64,000 nucleotides of DNA from positions 6,591,001 through 6,655,000 of the forward strand of contig NZ_CP103965.1 in assembly GCF_024970185.1 (NCBI RefSeq), given 5' to 3'. The stretch comes from Pseudomonas sp. N3-W. Lineage in GTDB: Bacteria; Pseudomonadota; Gammaproteobacteria; Pseudomonadales; Pseudomonadaceae. Below the pieces are notes generated by a model, which made no database searches, was not told the origin of the DNA, and was given only the letters and a program-made list of their open reading frames with translations. How positions within the stretch are numbered: position 1 is the stretch's first letter; every line of letters starts with the position of its first letter. The translations under genes and the position numbers were made by a program. Positions 16,720 through 25,139 of the stretch are shown piece by piece.

Positions 16720-17610
16720 ATGATCAAGATCACCCTGCCCAATGGCACTTTGCGTGAATACGATCAACCGCTGAGCGTGTTTGAAGTGGCCGCCAGCATT
16801 GGCTTCCCACTGGCCAAAGCGGCAGTGGCAGGTCGTGTGGACGGCGTATTGGTGGATTGCGGCTTCATGATCGAAGGTAATGCACGGGTCAGTATCGTCA
16901 CCCCCAGAGAACCTGACGGCCTGGAAATCCTGCGCCGCTCCTGCACGCTGATGCTGGGCATGGCCGTCAGGCATTTGCAGCCGGCAGCGCAATGTCTGGC
17001 CGGATCGGCCTGGGGTGATGGCTTTTTTTATGAGTTCGCCACGGCGCAACCGCTGACCTTCGGCGAGCTGCCGCAGCTTGAAGCGCGGATGCAGGCCATC
17101 GCCGCCACCAATCATCCGATTCGCCCACGGCTGAAAACCGCCGGCCGGACGCTGTATCAAATGGGCGACTACGAGATCTGGTCGACCGGCCCGCATGTGC
17201 CCACCACGGCGGTGATGCAGGCCTTCAGCCTGAACCACATCAACGGCACTTCACGGCAACGCATCTATGGCACTTGCTGGTCGAGCAAGGAAGAACTGGA
17301 ACACTGGCAAGCGCCGCAGCAGGCGATGGTGCTGACAATCAATGAGCGTCAGGCTGAATACGGGCAGTCGGTGACCGAGATATTGCGCCGTAGCGGATTA
17401 CGCGCCACCGCTGATCTGCGAGATGAAACGATCGGCTACAAGATTCGCGAACACAGCCTCAAGGGTGTGCCGTATTTGTTGGTGGTGGGGGAGAAAGAGC
17501 AAGTGGGCGGGTTTGTCAGTGTGCGCAGTGGCGGTGGAGAGAGTCTTGGGGAAATGCCGGTGGTGGCGTTAGGGGATTTCTTTTCTTCATCGGGAATTCA
17601 AGGCGCCTGA
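16720..17610 (+). CDS. Threonyl-tRNA-synthetase-like protein lacking the catalytic core
   Basis: 296 residues against about 640 for ThrRS. Residues 1-61 are a TGS domain (ITLPNGTLREYDQPLSVFEV). Residues 62-196 match the ThrRS N2 editing domain, shortened: FYYEF after GDG, GPHVPTT at 157-163, RIYGTCW at 181-187. The editing HxxxH is replaced (R73, L77 in RRSCTL) and the editing Cys by S155; only H159 remains. Residues 200-288 are the anticodon-binding domain (QAMVLTINERQAEYGQSVTE, GYKIREHSLKGVPYLLVVG). The whole zinc-binding aminoacylation domain is absent. Last gene of the Zur operon, 23 bases after pyrQ. Function unknown; it cannot charge tRNA on its own. Confidence 0.85.
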   Translation: MIKITLPNGTLREYDQPLSVFEVAASIGFPLAKAAVAGRVDGVLVDCGFMIEGNARVSIVTPREPDGLEILRRSCTLMLGMAVRHLQPAAQCLAGSAWGDGFFYEFATAQPLTFGELPQLEARMQAIAATNHPIRPRLKTAGRTLYQMGDYEIWSTGPHVPTTAVMQAFSLNHINGTSRQRIYGTCWSSKEELEHWQAPQQAMVLTINERQAEYGQSVTEILRRSGLRATADLRDETIGYKIREHSLKGVPYLLVVGEKEQVGGFVSVRSGGGESLGEMPVVALGDFFSSSGIQGA

Positions 17611-17620
17611 ACGGGCGCCT

Positions 17621-17694
17621 TCGCGAGCAGGCCCGCTCCCACATTGCTTTTGTGAACGACACAGGATCAATGCGGGGCAAGCCTGCTCGCGAAG
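17621..17694. repeat. REP pair after the Zur operon
   Basis: TCGCGAGCAGGCCCGCTCCC starts at 17621 and an inverted partner GCAAGCCTGCTCGCGAA ends at 17693. They lie between the convergent ThrRS-like and DUF3617 genes and probably double as a transcription end. Confidence 0.75.
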
Positions 17695-17697
17695 CTT

Positions 17698-18219
17698 TTA
17701 GGCCCTTGGCTTGACGCTACCGCAATCCTGCCCCAGCCACACCGCGCGGGTATCAAGGCTGCCCTTCTGCTGAATGCCTGTCGCATTGAACGTGCCGTTT
17801 ACCGTGGTGGTGAACTCACGATCACTGATGAACGTCGCCACGCCAGCCCCTTGTGCTTTCGGGCAGCTGAAACGGAATTTCCACTGCTTGCCGTTACGCT
17901 CGGTGATTTGCTGTTTGCAGCCTGATTGCGGGTCTGTCAGGGGAATGTTGTCGGACTGCACCTGCGCCTGGGTCAGGCACGCCCGAATCCCCCTGCCGCC
18001 CATGGTGATGCCCTGCTGTTCCAGCGCGGCACGCTGCTGCGGGGTCATCTGGCTTTGCAACTGGCCGAGGATCAGGTCCAGTGGCGGCAGATCATTGCCG
18101 TCGACTTTCATGTTGCTCGACGTCAGCTCCCACAAACCCGGTTGCAGCATCTGCGCCTGAGCAGCCACGGGAAGGGATAAACCGAGGGCCATGGCCAAAC
18201 CCAGCAGACGAACATTCAT
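17698..18219 (-). CDS. DUF3617 family periplasmic protein
   Basis: 173 residues from the ATG at 18219, which has AGGAG eight bases upstream. Signal peptide MNVRLLGLAMALGLSLPVAA cleaved at AQAQ. The mature protein has the DUF3617 pattern: MLQPGLWELTSSNMKVDGND at the start, CLTQAQVQSDN, then GCKQQITERNGKQWKFRFSC and FTTTVNGTFN near the end, with conserved cysteines. Function of the family is unknown to me. Single gene. Confidence 0.88.
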   Translation of the reverse strand: MNVRLLGLAMALGLSLPVAAQAQMLQPGLWELTSSNMKVDGNDLPPLDLILGQLQSQMTPQQRAALEQQGITMGGRGIRACLTQAQVQSDNIPLTDPQSGCKQQITERNGKQWKFRFSCPKAQGAGVATFISDREFTTTVNGTFNATGIQQKGSLDTRAVWLGQDCGSVKPRA

Positions 18220-18350
18220 CGAAAAACTCCTGATCAATAGTGGCCGTTAGACGTCAGCCACCGGCTTGCGTTCACGGGCCAATTAAATAGCGACATTCTG
18301 CACGGAACATGGTCTTTTACGCATTGAATCTTCAGGAGCAAGGTTGCCCC

Positions 18351-19790
18351 ATGGATTATTTTGGACCCCATGTTTTTGCTTATATCATCGCGTTGCTGCA
18401 TTCGCTCGGGCTGATCGCCGCCATCCACGCAGTACTGAACGTGCGTACCGCCCAAGGCTCCATCGCCTGGGCCCTGTCGCTGGTGTTCATGCCCTACCTG
18501 ACGCTCATCCCTTACCTGGTCTTCGGCAGCAGTACTTTCGAGGGCTACATCAAGGCACGGCGCCAGGCCAACGAAGAGATGCGCAAAGCCATCTCCGAAC
18601 TGAACTGGCGCCCGTGGGTTGAAGAGGCCCTGACGGCTCGCGCCTCAAACGCGTATGCATCGTTGCGGGCGATGCCCAAACTGGGGCGCATGCCGTGCCT
18701 GGCCAACAACGAAGTACGTTTGCTGATCAATGGCACCGCCACCTTTGACGCAATTTTCGACGCCATCAGCCACGCCAAACAAGCCGTGCTGATCCAGTTC
18801 TTCATCATCCACGACGACCGGCTGGGCCAGCGCCTGCAAACCCTGCTGCTGCAAAAAGCGGCTGAAGGCGTGGCGATCTACTTGCTCTACGACCGCATCG
18901 GCAGCCACTCCCTGCCCCACAGTTATGTGCAGAAATTGCGCGATGCCGGCATCGAGGTCAAAGCCTTCGCGACGCGCAGCGGCTGGCTCAACCGCTTCCA
19001 GGTCAACTTTCGAAACCACCGCAAGATAGTGGTGGTGGACGGCGTGCTGGGTTTCGTCGGTGGGCACAACGTCGGTGACGAGTACATGGGCGAAAAGCCG
19101 CCGCTCGCGCCGTGGCGCGACACCCACGTCCAGGTTCGCGGACCGGTGGTGGCGAGCATGCAGGAGTCCTTTGCCGAGGACTGGTTCTGGGCCGCCCGCT
19201 CGCTGCCGCCGTTGATCCTGCCGGACGTCTATCCGGAGGACGGCGTGCTCTGCCAGTTGCTCGCCAGCGGTCCGGCCGATCCGTACGAAACCTGTTCGTT
19301 GTTCTTTGTCGAAGCCATTCACGCGGCAACAGAACGGGTGTGGATTACCAGCCCTTATTTCATCCCGGATGAAGCGGTGTTTGCCGCTCTGCGGCTCGCG
19401 GTGTTACGCGGGGTCGACGTGCGATTGCTGCTGCCCTCACGCCCGGATCACAAGATCGTCTACGCCGCGTCCAGCCTGTATGCGTTCGAAGCCGTGCGTG
19501 CCGGCGTGCGGGTGTTCCGCTACCAGCCAGGTTTCCTGCATCAGAAAGTGGTGTTGATCGACAGCGAAATCAGCGCCATCGGCAGCGCAAATCTTGATAA
19601 CCGCTCGTTCCGGCTGAACTTCGAAGTGATGTTGCTGACGGTCGACCCGGTATTTGCCGCCGAAGTGGAACAGATGCTCAACGACGACTTCGCCCAGGCC
19701 CACGAAGTGGCCAACGAAGAACGCCGGAAGACCCACCGCCTGCAACAGGTCGGCATGCGGGTCGCCCGGCTTATTTCACCCATTCTTTAA
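18351..19790 (+). CDS. clsA: Cardiolipin synthase
   Basis: 479 residues from the ATG at 18351 ([20 protein letters not shown]); the earlier ATG at 18309 adds a non-family leader. Two N-terminal membrane helices, then two phospholipase-D HKD motifs: [19 protein letters not shown] and [20 protein letters not shown]. It joins phosphatidylglycerol molecules to cardiolipin at the inner membrane. The gene ends on a TAA that overlaps, on the opposite strand, the TAA of the convergent cfa gene: both stops are read from the palindromic TTAA at 19787-19790. The two neighbours both modify membrane phospholipids. Confidence 0.93.
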   Translation: MDYFGPHVFAYIIALLHSLGLIAAIHAVLNVRTAQGSIAWALSLVFMPYLTLIPYLVFGSSTFEGYIKARRQANEEMRKAISELNWRPWVEEALTARASNAYASLRAMPKLGRMPCLANNEVRLLINGTATFDAIFDAISHAKQAVLIQFFIIHDDRLGQRLQTLLLQKAAEGVAIYLLYDRIGSHSLPHSYVQKLRDAGIEVKAFATRSGWLNRFQVNFRNHRKIVVVDGVLGFVGGHNVGDEYMGEKPPLAPWRDTHVQVRGPVVASMQESFAEDWFWAARSLPPLILPDVYPEDGVLCQLLASGPADPYETCSLFFVEAIHAATERVWITSPYFIPDEAVFAALRLAVLRGVDVRLLLPSRPDHKIVYAASSLYAFEAVRAGVRVFRYQPGFLHQKVVLIDSEISAIGSANLDNRSFRLNFEVMLLTVDPVFAAEVEQMLNDDFAQAHEVANEERRKTHRLQQVGMRVARLISPIL

Positions 19791-20974
19791 GGGTTATAGA
19801 TGTCGTCACGGGTCCACGGCAGTTCATGGCTGCCGTCGGCGTGGGTTTTCACGGCGAGGATCTGGTGCAGATTGATCCAGCCCTTGGCGAACGCATACGC
19901 ACAACCCGCCAGGTACAGCCGCCAGATACGCAATGCCTGATCCGGCACCAGCTTCCCGGCGGCTTCCAGGTTGTCTTCCAGACGTTCACTCCAGTGATCG
20001 AGCGTTCGCGCGTAATGCAGGCGCAGGCTCTCGACGTCGACAATCTCCAGACCGGCTTCGCTGATCTCGGCAGAAATCATCGCCAGGTGTGGCAGTTCGC
20101 CGTTGGGGAACACGTACTTCTCGATGAAATCACCAGCACCGCGTCCCACTGGACGCCCATCAATGTGCTTGGCGGTGATCCCGTGGTTCATCACCAGGCC
20201 GCCCTCCTTCACCGCACCGAACAGGGTTTTGCAGTACTCGGCCAGATTGGCATGGCCGACGTGTTCGAACATGCCGACGCTGACGACTTTATCGAAGCGA
20301 CCGTCCTGCGGCAGATCTCGGTAATCAAGCAGTTGCAACTCGACCTGATCATCAAGCCCTTCAGCGGTTACACGCTCACGGGCCAATGCCAGTTGTTCCT
20401 TGCTGAGCGTAATGCCGAACACTTTCACGCCAAACTCACGCGCCGCATAACGCGCCAGACCACCCCAACCGCAGCCGACGTCCAGCAAGTACTCGCCTGG
20501 TTGCAAACGCAATTTGCGGCATAGGTGACGGAATTTGGCTTGTTGCGCCTGTTCCAGCGTTTCGCTGCCGGTTTCGAAATAGCCACAGGAATACGCCATG
20601 TCGCTATCGAGCCACAGCTGATAAAAGTCGTTGGAGAGGTCGTAGTGATAGGAAATCGCTTTGGCGTCGGTTTCCTTGTCGTGGACATTGCGCACGGGCT
20701 GACTGCCGTCGTCTTCGGCCACCAGCGCCTGACTCCACTCATCGCAGACGCGAATCACCTCGCTGATGGAGCCCTCCAGTTCGAGCTTGCCTTCGACAAA
20801 CGCCGCCCCCAGCGCGTCGAGACTCGGATGCGTAAACTGGTTCACCATTTGTGGATCCTTGACCACAATGGTGACGCTGGGCGCCGGGCCCAGATTGAAC
20901 TCATGGCCATCCCAGAGCCGCAGGCGTAGCGGTAGCTGCAGATTCTGCAAGGCCGGTGGAAGTTGCGCGAGCAT
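19787..20974 (-). CDS. cfa: Cyclopropane-fatty-acyl-phospholipid synthase
   Basis: 395 residues from the ATG at 20974 with GGGGGAT before it. An N-terminal lipid-binding region is followed by a SAM-dependent methyltransferase: [16 protein letters not shown] is the SAM-binding motif, YSCGYF and [14 protein letters not shown] are CFA synthase signatures, and the C-terminal [13 protein letters not shown] carries the conserved Cys region. It adds a methylene bridge to unsaturated acyl chains of membrane phospholipids, usually on entry to stationary phase. A 16-base perfect palindrome sits in its leader (20990-21005). Confidence 0.93.
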   Translation of the reverse strand: MLAQLPPALQNLQLPLRLRLWDGHEFNLGPAPSVTIVVKDPQMVNQFTHPSLDALGAAFVEGKLELEGSISEVIRVCDEWSQALVAEDDGSQPVRNVHDKETDAKAISYHYDLSNDFYQLWLDSDMAYSCGYFETGSETLEQAQQAKFRHLCRKLRLQPGEYLLDVGCGWGGLARYAAREFGVKVFGITLSKEQLALARERVTAEGLDDQVELQLLDYRDLPQDGRFDKVVSVGMFEHVGHANLAEYCKTLFGAVKEGGLVMNHGITAKHIDGRPVGRGAGDFIEKYVFPNGELPHLAMISAEISEAGLEIVDVESLRLHYARTLDHWSERLEDNLEAAGKLVPDQALRIWRLYLAGCAYAFAKGWINLHQILAVKTHADGSHELPWTRDDIYNP

Positions 20975-20989
20975 AGTTGATCCCCCTTG

Positions 20990-21005
20990 TTTCAGACGTC
21001 TGAAA
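20990..21005. promoter_or_regulatory. Perfect palindrome in the cfa leader, candidate operator
   Basis: TTTCAGACGTCTGAAA is a 16-base perfect dyad that ends 16 bases before the cfa ATG and just before its ribosome site. The size and symmetry resemble a TetR- or MarR-type operator, but no regulator gene is adjacent, and it could also be an mRNA hairpin hiding the ribosome site. Confidence 0.5.
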
Positions 21006-21071
21006 TGAGGGTAGACCATCCTGTAAAAATAGCAGGCTATCGATTTGATAGCCGTTTTCTATGTTTTCAGA

Positions 21072-21109
21072 GTGCGCCCTCTTAACAGAGGACTGTCAAC
21101 TGGGCGCAC
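21072..21109 (-). terminator. Hairpin after the P-type ATPase operon
   Basis: GTGCGCCC at 21072-21079 pairs with GGGCGCAC at 21102-21109, with an inner CTCT/AGAG match. It lies just downstream of the leftward ATPase gene. There is no clean U-run, so a terminator role is tentative. Confidence 0.4.
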
Positions 21110-21127
21110 AGTTCTAATAGTTTTAAC

Positions 21128-23038
21128 TCAGGTTTCTTCCTTCAATTTCAGCAGCGGCTCCTGAAACCGCAGCAAACGTCCGGCGTTACCCAGCACCAGC
21201 AACGTACTGAGGTTATGCAGCAGCGCGGCAATCATCGCCCCCGCCGCGCCGAGCCAGCCAAACGCGGCAAAGGCGACAATCGCCAGCGTCCAACCCAGCC
21301 CGATGATCACGTTCACCTGCAAGGTCTGCCGGCACTGGCGACTCAAGCGTACACACGTCCCGAGGCGGCGCAGATCACTGCCGATCAGCACGATGTCCGC
21401 CGACGCCAGGGCAATGTCCGCCCCGCCCGCGCCCATGGCCACGCCGACCACGCCGGCCTTCAAGGCCAGTGAATCGTTGATGCCGTCTCCCACCACCATC
21501 GGCCGGAAGCCGTTGCCGATTTCTGCCAGCACCCGGTTGAGTTTGTCTTCAGGCAAAGCCTGGGCTTCGACATCGCTGATGCCGACATCACGTGCCAACG
21601 TCTGCGCAACGCTTTGGCGATCCCCCGTCAGCAACAGCTGGCGACCCAGACCCAGTTCGCGCAGTTCGCTCAAGGCAAATTGCGCTTCCGGTTTTACCGT
21701 GTCGGCCAGCAACAGCCAGGCGAGAAATTCGCCGTTGAGTGCCAGGCCGGCAATCGGGCCGTCGTGTTCCGGCACCGCGGATGTCTCGATGCCCAATTGC
21801 GCAAACAACTCCGGACGACCCAGCGCCGCTTCGCCCTGCTCCGTGTTCGCCACCACGCCCAGCCCCTGGCGCTCGTGGATATCCGTCAGCACCAGGAAAT
21901 GCTCTTGAGTCACCAGCCCGGCCAAGGCACGGCTGACCGGGTGACTGCTGGCGGAACCCAGACTGGCGGCAAGTTTCAGAACGTGACTGCGATCCTGCAG
22001 CGGGCTGTCGATCGATTGCAGACGCAGGGTGCCAAAGGTCAGGGTGCCGGTCTTGTCGACCACCAGTGATGTCAGGTCGGCCAACTCTTCGAGGAACGCC
22101 GAGCTGCGAATCAGAATCCCGTGCCGCGCCGCCACGGCCACACCGGCAATGGCCGTGGCCGGTGCCGACAACACCAATGCACACGGACACGCCGCGACCA
22201 ACACGGCAAGCATCGCCTGCGCGTCGTTGGTGACGAACCAGGTCACCGCCGCCAGCAACAACACCAACACCATGTAGCTGCCGGCATAACGCTCCAGCAA
22301 ACGCGTGATCGGTGGCTTCGAGCGCTCGGCGCTTTGCATCAGTGCGATGACTTTACCGAGGGTCGACTCGTTGCCGGTGCGGGTCACTTCAATGCGTAGC
22401 AAGCCATCAAGGTTGATCGCCCCGCCAAACACCTGCATGCCCACCGCCACTTCCATCGGCACTGATTCACCGGTGATGGACGCGGTGTCGAGGCTAGCCT
22501 GACCGGACAACACTCGACCATCCGCCGGTACGCGATCACCGGCACGCACCTCGACCAGATCACCCGCCTTGAGCGTGCCGTTGTCGACTTCAACGATGGC
22601 GCCATCCGCCTGCACCTTGCGCGCATGGCTGCGGGTTAGTTTGCCGAGGGCATGAATCGCCTCCTGGGAACCGATCACGCTGCGCTCTTCCAGCACATGG
22701 CCGAAGATCATGATGATCGGCAGCAAGGCGGCGGTCAGCAAATCCCCGGTGGCCCAGGCGCCGAGCATCGCCAGGGCGATCAGTTGATCGGTAATGCCGT
22801 GCAGGCTTGGGTAACGCAGGCTGTACCAGGCCGAACGCATCACCGGTACCGCCACCAATATGGAAGCAAATCCCAGCAGCAATTGGCTGACACCGGTCTG
22901 CTCCGGCGACAACCAGCGCCAGATCAGCCCCAGTCCGAGCAGGCCCAAGGCAAGCATGGCCAGGGTCAATTGGCGGGCGGCGCTGCGTTGTTCTGCCGAG
23001 GACAACATGCTCGGCGCAGCGGCAGTTTGAGCGGTCAT
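21128..23038 (-). CDS. P1B-type heavy-metal-translocating P-type ATPase
   Basis: 636 residues. TGES at 189-192 (actuator), CPC at 284-286 in the transport helix (AACPCALVLS), phosphorylation site DKTGTLT with D328, the P1B-specific SSHPVSRAL (HP at 366-367) and GDGIND at 517-522. There is no N-terminal CxxC metal-binding domain and no His-rich tail. In the last transport helix, ALLHNLSTLLVLGN, Asn609 stands where zinc/cadmium pumps such as E. coli ZntA have a ligand Asp, so the metal cannot be called from this motif. Last gene of a four-gene operon; overlaps the HflC-like stop by ATGA. Confidence 0.88.
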   Translation of the reverse strand: MTAQTAAAPSMLSSAEQRSAARQLTLAMLALGLLGLGLIWRWLSPEQTGVSQLLLGFASILVAVPVMRSAWYSLRYPSLHGITDQLIALAMLGAWATGDLLTAALLPIIMIFGHVLEERSVIGSQEAIHALGKLTRSHARKVQADGAIVEVDNGTLKAGDLVEVRAGDRVPADGRVLSGQASLDTASITGESVPMEVAVGMQVFGGAINLDGLLRIEVTRTGNESTLGKVIALMQSAERSKPPITRLLERYAGSYMVLVLLLAAVTWFVTNDAQAMLAVLVAACPCALVLSAPATAIAGVAVAARHGILIRSSAFLEELADLTSLVVDKTGTLTFGTLRLQSIDSPLQDRSHVLKLAASLGSASSHPVSRALAGLVTQEHFLVLTDIHERQGLGVVANTEQGEAALGRPELFAQLGIETSAVPEHDGPIAGLALNGEFLAWLLLADTVKPEAQFALSELRELGLGRQLLLTGDRQSVAQTLARDVGISDVEAQALPEDKLNRVLAEIGNGFRPMVVGDGINDSLALKAGVVGVAMGAGGADIALASADIVLIGSDLRRLGTCVRLSRQCRQTLQVNVIIGLGWTLAIVAFAAFGWLGAAGAMIAALLHNLSTLLVLGNAGRLLRFQEPLLKLKEET

Positions 23039-24093
23039 TGTGCAGCTCCCTGAATGATCAGGCGGGAATCGTCTTTCGGATCGACCGTGGTCACCGACCC
23101 GGCTTGACCGAGAATTTTCGGCATGCGTTCGCGGTAGATCCGCAGCAACATTTGCGGGTCCGTACCTTGCTGTTGCGCCTTGGCCAGGCTCAATACAGTG
23201 GCGGTATCGGTCGAGGCTTTGGCCAGTCGTTCACTGGCTTGGGCATGAGCCACTTGCAGCGTACGATCAGCTTGTTCGTTGGCCGCCTGAGTGAGTTTCT
23301 CCGCATCAGTGCGGGCATTGGCCACGGCCTTGTCCGCTTGCTGACTGGCCGTCAAAACCGCGTTGAAGGCGTTGACCGCCGGGCCGGGCAAACTCGATTG
23401 CACGTCGACCCGCGCCACTTCGATCCCCAGCCCCTGCCCTGTTGCCGTCAGTTCGGCCAGGCGTTGATTGATGCCCTGCACCAGATCACCACGCAAGCGT
23501 TCGCGGCGTTCGGCGGCCTGGTTGTCGGCACCGATCAGCTCGGGTCGCGCCACCAGAATGGTGTCCAGATCTCGCGCGGCGGTGAGCGCCACGGCGCTGC
23601 GCGTCACCAGGCGATCCAGCGCCGGCAGCACGTGTTCACCTTGCAGTACGAACGCATAAGGCTCAGTGACTTTGTAGAACACCCGCACATCGAGTTGCAC
23701 CACACCGGCATCACCGGTCAGCAAATAACCGGAACCTGCCAGCGCATCGCTGAGCGGGGTGGCAAAGGTTGCGACCCGATCGGCTTGAATGGCGACATCG
23801 CTGCGCAACAGATTTTCCACGCGGCGTTCGATCACCCGATCCGCCGCTGGCAGCAAGATCACCTGCTCAAACGGACGCGGCCAGGCCAACAACAGACCTG
23901 CATTCTGAATCCGATCCAGTGCACCGAAGTGCAAGACCACGGCGCGATTTTGCGGATCAATCTGCCGCACATTAGAGAATGCCCAAGCCAACGCGGCCAA
24001 CACCGTCACTGCGTACAGCGCCAGAAAAGCCACTCGCCCGGCTTGAATCCAGGGGCTGCTCAATTCATTTGTTCCACGTGGAACCAAACTCAT
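23035..24093 (-). CDS. SPFH-domain membrane protein, HflC-like
   Basis: 352 residues. One N-terminal membrane helix (AFLALYAVTVLAALAWAFSN), then a band-7/SPFH domain beginning QIDPQNRAVVLHFGALDR and running to about residue 240, followed by a coiled-coil rich in Ala/Gln/Lys (AVANARTDAEKLTQAANEQA) and a short C-terminal strand. This is the layout of HflC, which with HflK cages the FtsH protease on the membrane. This copy is not in the hflX-hflK-hflC context and belongs to the metal-ATPase operon. Overlaps both neighbours by ATGA. A parS-like site lies over its first codons. Confidence 0.85.
   Translation of the reverse strand: MSLVPRGTNELSSPWIQAGRVAFLALYAVTVLAALAWAFSNVRQIDPQNRAVVLHFGALDRIQNAGLLLAWPRPFEQVILLPAADRVIERRVENLLRSDVAIQADRVATFATPLSDALAGSGYLLTGDAGVVQLDVRVFYKVTEPYAFVLQGEHVLPALDRLVTRSAVALTAARDLDTILVARPELIGADNQAAERRERLRGDLVQGINQRLAELTATGQGLGIEVARVDVQSSLPGPAVNAFNAVLTASQQADKAVANARTDAEKLTQAANEQADRTLQVAHAQASERLAKASTDTATVLSLAKAQQQGTDPQMLLRIYRERMPKILGQAGSVTTVDPKDDSRLIIQGAAQ
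24070..24085. other. parS-like ParB binding site in the HflC-like gene
   Basis: TGTTCCACGTGGAACC contains the same perfect 14-base palindrome GTTCCACGTGGAAC as the site at 11885. It encodes part of the Val-Pro-Arg-Gly-Thr segment near the N-terminus of the HflC-like protein. The two sites are 12.2 kb apart. Confidence 0.8.
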
Positions 24094-25139
24094 GGCTGCG
24101 TCCCGGACTTGATATCGAGGCTCGGCGGACCGTCAACCAACACCCGGAACGGGGCTGCATCGGTGCGCAAAATCAGCTTCGTTCCCGGTGAAACGATAGT
24201 GCCCAGCGTGTCGAGTGAGCGCAGCAAGTTGTACAACTGCGGTGAACCGGCGTAAGCGCGACCGTAAATTTGCGCGGCTTCAACTCGCGATTGCGCTTCG
24301 ATGTCCGCCGCTTTGACCGTGGCATCCGCTTGAACAATTCGCGCGTCACGCTCGGCTGCCGAACGAATCTGCGCCGCTTCTCGTTTACCGATGGCCGTGC
24401 GTTCGGTGGCGATTGTTTCACGCTCGGCGCGCATGCGATCGACCGTGGCCGTGAGCGTCACCGATGGCAAGGTCAGACGCTCGACACCGACTTGCAGCAC
24501 GCGCACACCGTAAGTGGCCAGCAACTGTTGCTCGATCTGCTGACGCAATTGCGCTTCGAAATCGGCGATGTGCACCTGATTGGCGTCGGTGTTGACCAGA
24601 TTCGCCAGGTCGAAACTGCTCGCGGTGGTTTCCAGCGCCGAGCCGACAAAGGTGCGAATCTGGCGTGCTGCTTCGTCTGGCTGGTTCTGCACGGCGCGCA
24701 TAAAGCGTTGTACGTGATCCGGATCGCCTTGCACCTGCCACGCCACATAGGCCTGAACGATGATGCGCAGACCATCGCGAGTGCCCACATCCTGCAACCC
24801 GCTGGAGGTGGTGCGCAGGCGCAGATCAACCGGTATCGCCGCCTCGAACGGCGCCGGCCAGCGCCAACCCAGACCCGGTTCGAGCAGCACACGCGACGGA
24901 TTACCGAAACGGGTAATCACCGTGGCCTCCCCCGAACGCACCTGCACCAGGCTCGCCGCCGCAATGGCGAACGCCACCAGCAACGCAGCCCAACCCATGC
25001 GCCGCCAAGGGAATGGGCCCGCCTCTTGCGGATCACCGTGATGATGGTGACCGTGGTGGTGATGGCCGGCATGGCCGTGGCCGCTATCGTGAGCATGACC
25101 GGCGTGGTCATCGTGATCGTGGGTATGGGACTGGCTCAC
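24090..25139 (-). CDS. SPFH-domain membrane protein, HflK-like, with histidine-rich N-terminus
   Basis: 349 residues. The first 38 residues hold about 20 histidines, interspersed with Asp and Gly (HTHDHDDHAGHAHDSGHGHA and onward), a likely zinc or nickel-binding tail on the cytoplasmic side. Then a single membrane helix (WAALLVAFAIAAASLVQV), an SPFH domain starting EATVITRFGNPSRVLLEPGL, and a coiled coil (AAEVRDARIVQ-like region, residues 255-310). Ordinary HflK proteins have a Gly/Gln-rich rather than His-rich tail, so this one appears adapted to metal. It overlaps the large SPFH gene upstream and the HflC-like gene downstream by ATGA. Confidence 0.85.
   Translation of the reverse strand: MSQSHTHDHDDHAGHAHDSGHGHAGHHHHGHHHHGDPQEAGPFPWRRMGWAALLVAFAIAAASLVQVRSGEATVITRFGNPSRVLLEPGLGWRWPAPFEAAIPVDLRLRTTSSGLQDVGTRDGLRIIVQAYVAWQVQGDPDHVQRFMRAVQNQPDEAARQIRTFVGSALETTASSFDLANLVNTDANQVHIADFEAQLRQQIEQQLLATYGVRVLQVGVERLTLPSVTLTATVDRMRAERETIATERTAIGKREAAQIRSAAERDARIVQADATVKAADIEAQSRVEAAQIYGRAYAGSPQLYNLLRSLDTLGTIVSPGTKLILRTDAAPFRVLVDGPPSLDIKSGTQP

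Noticed and set aside
23040..25139. Housekeeping hflK-hflC assignment for the two smaller SPFH genes
   Set aside because: The usual hflX/hfq neighbourhood is absent, HflK has a His-rich tail and both genes are fused into a metal-ATPase operon, so these are paralogues and the housekeeping symbols were withheld.
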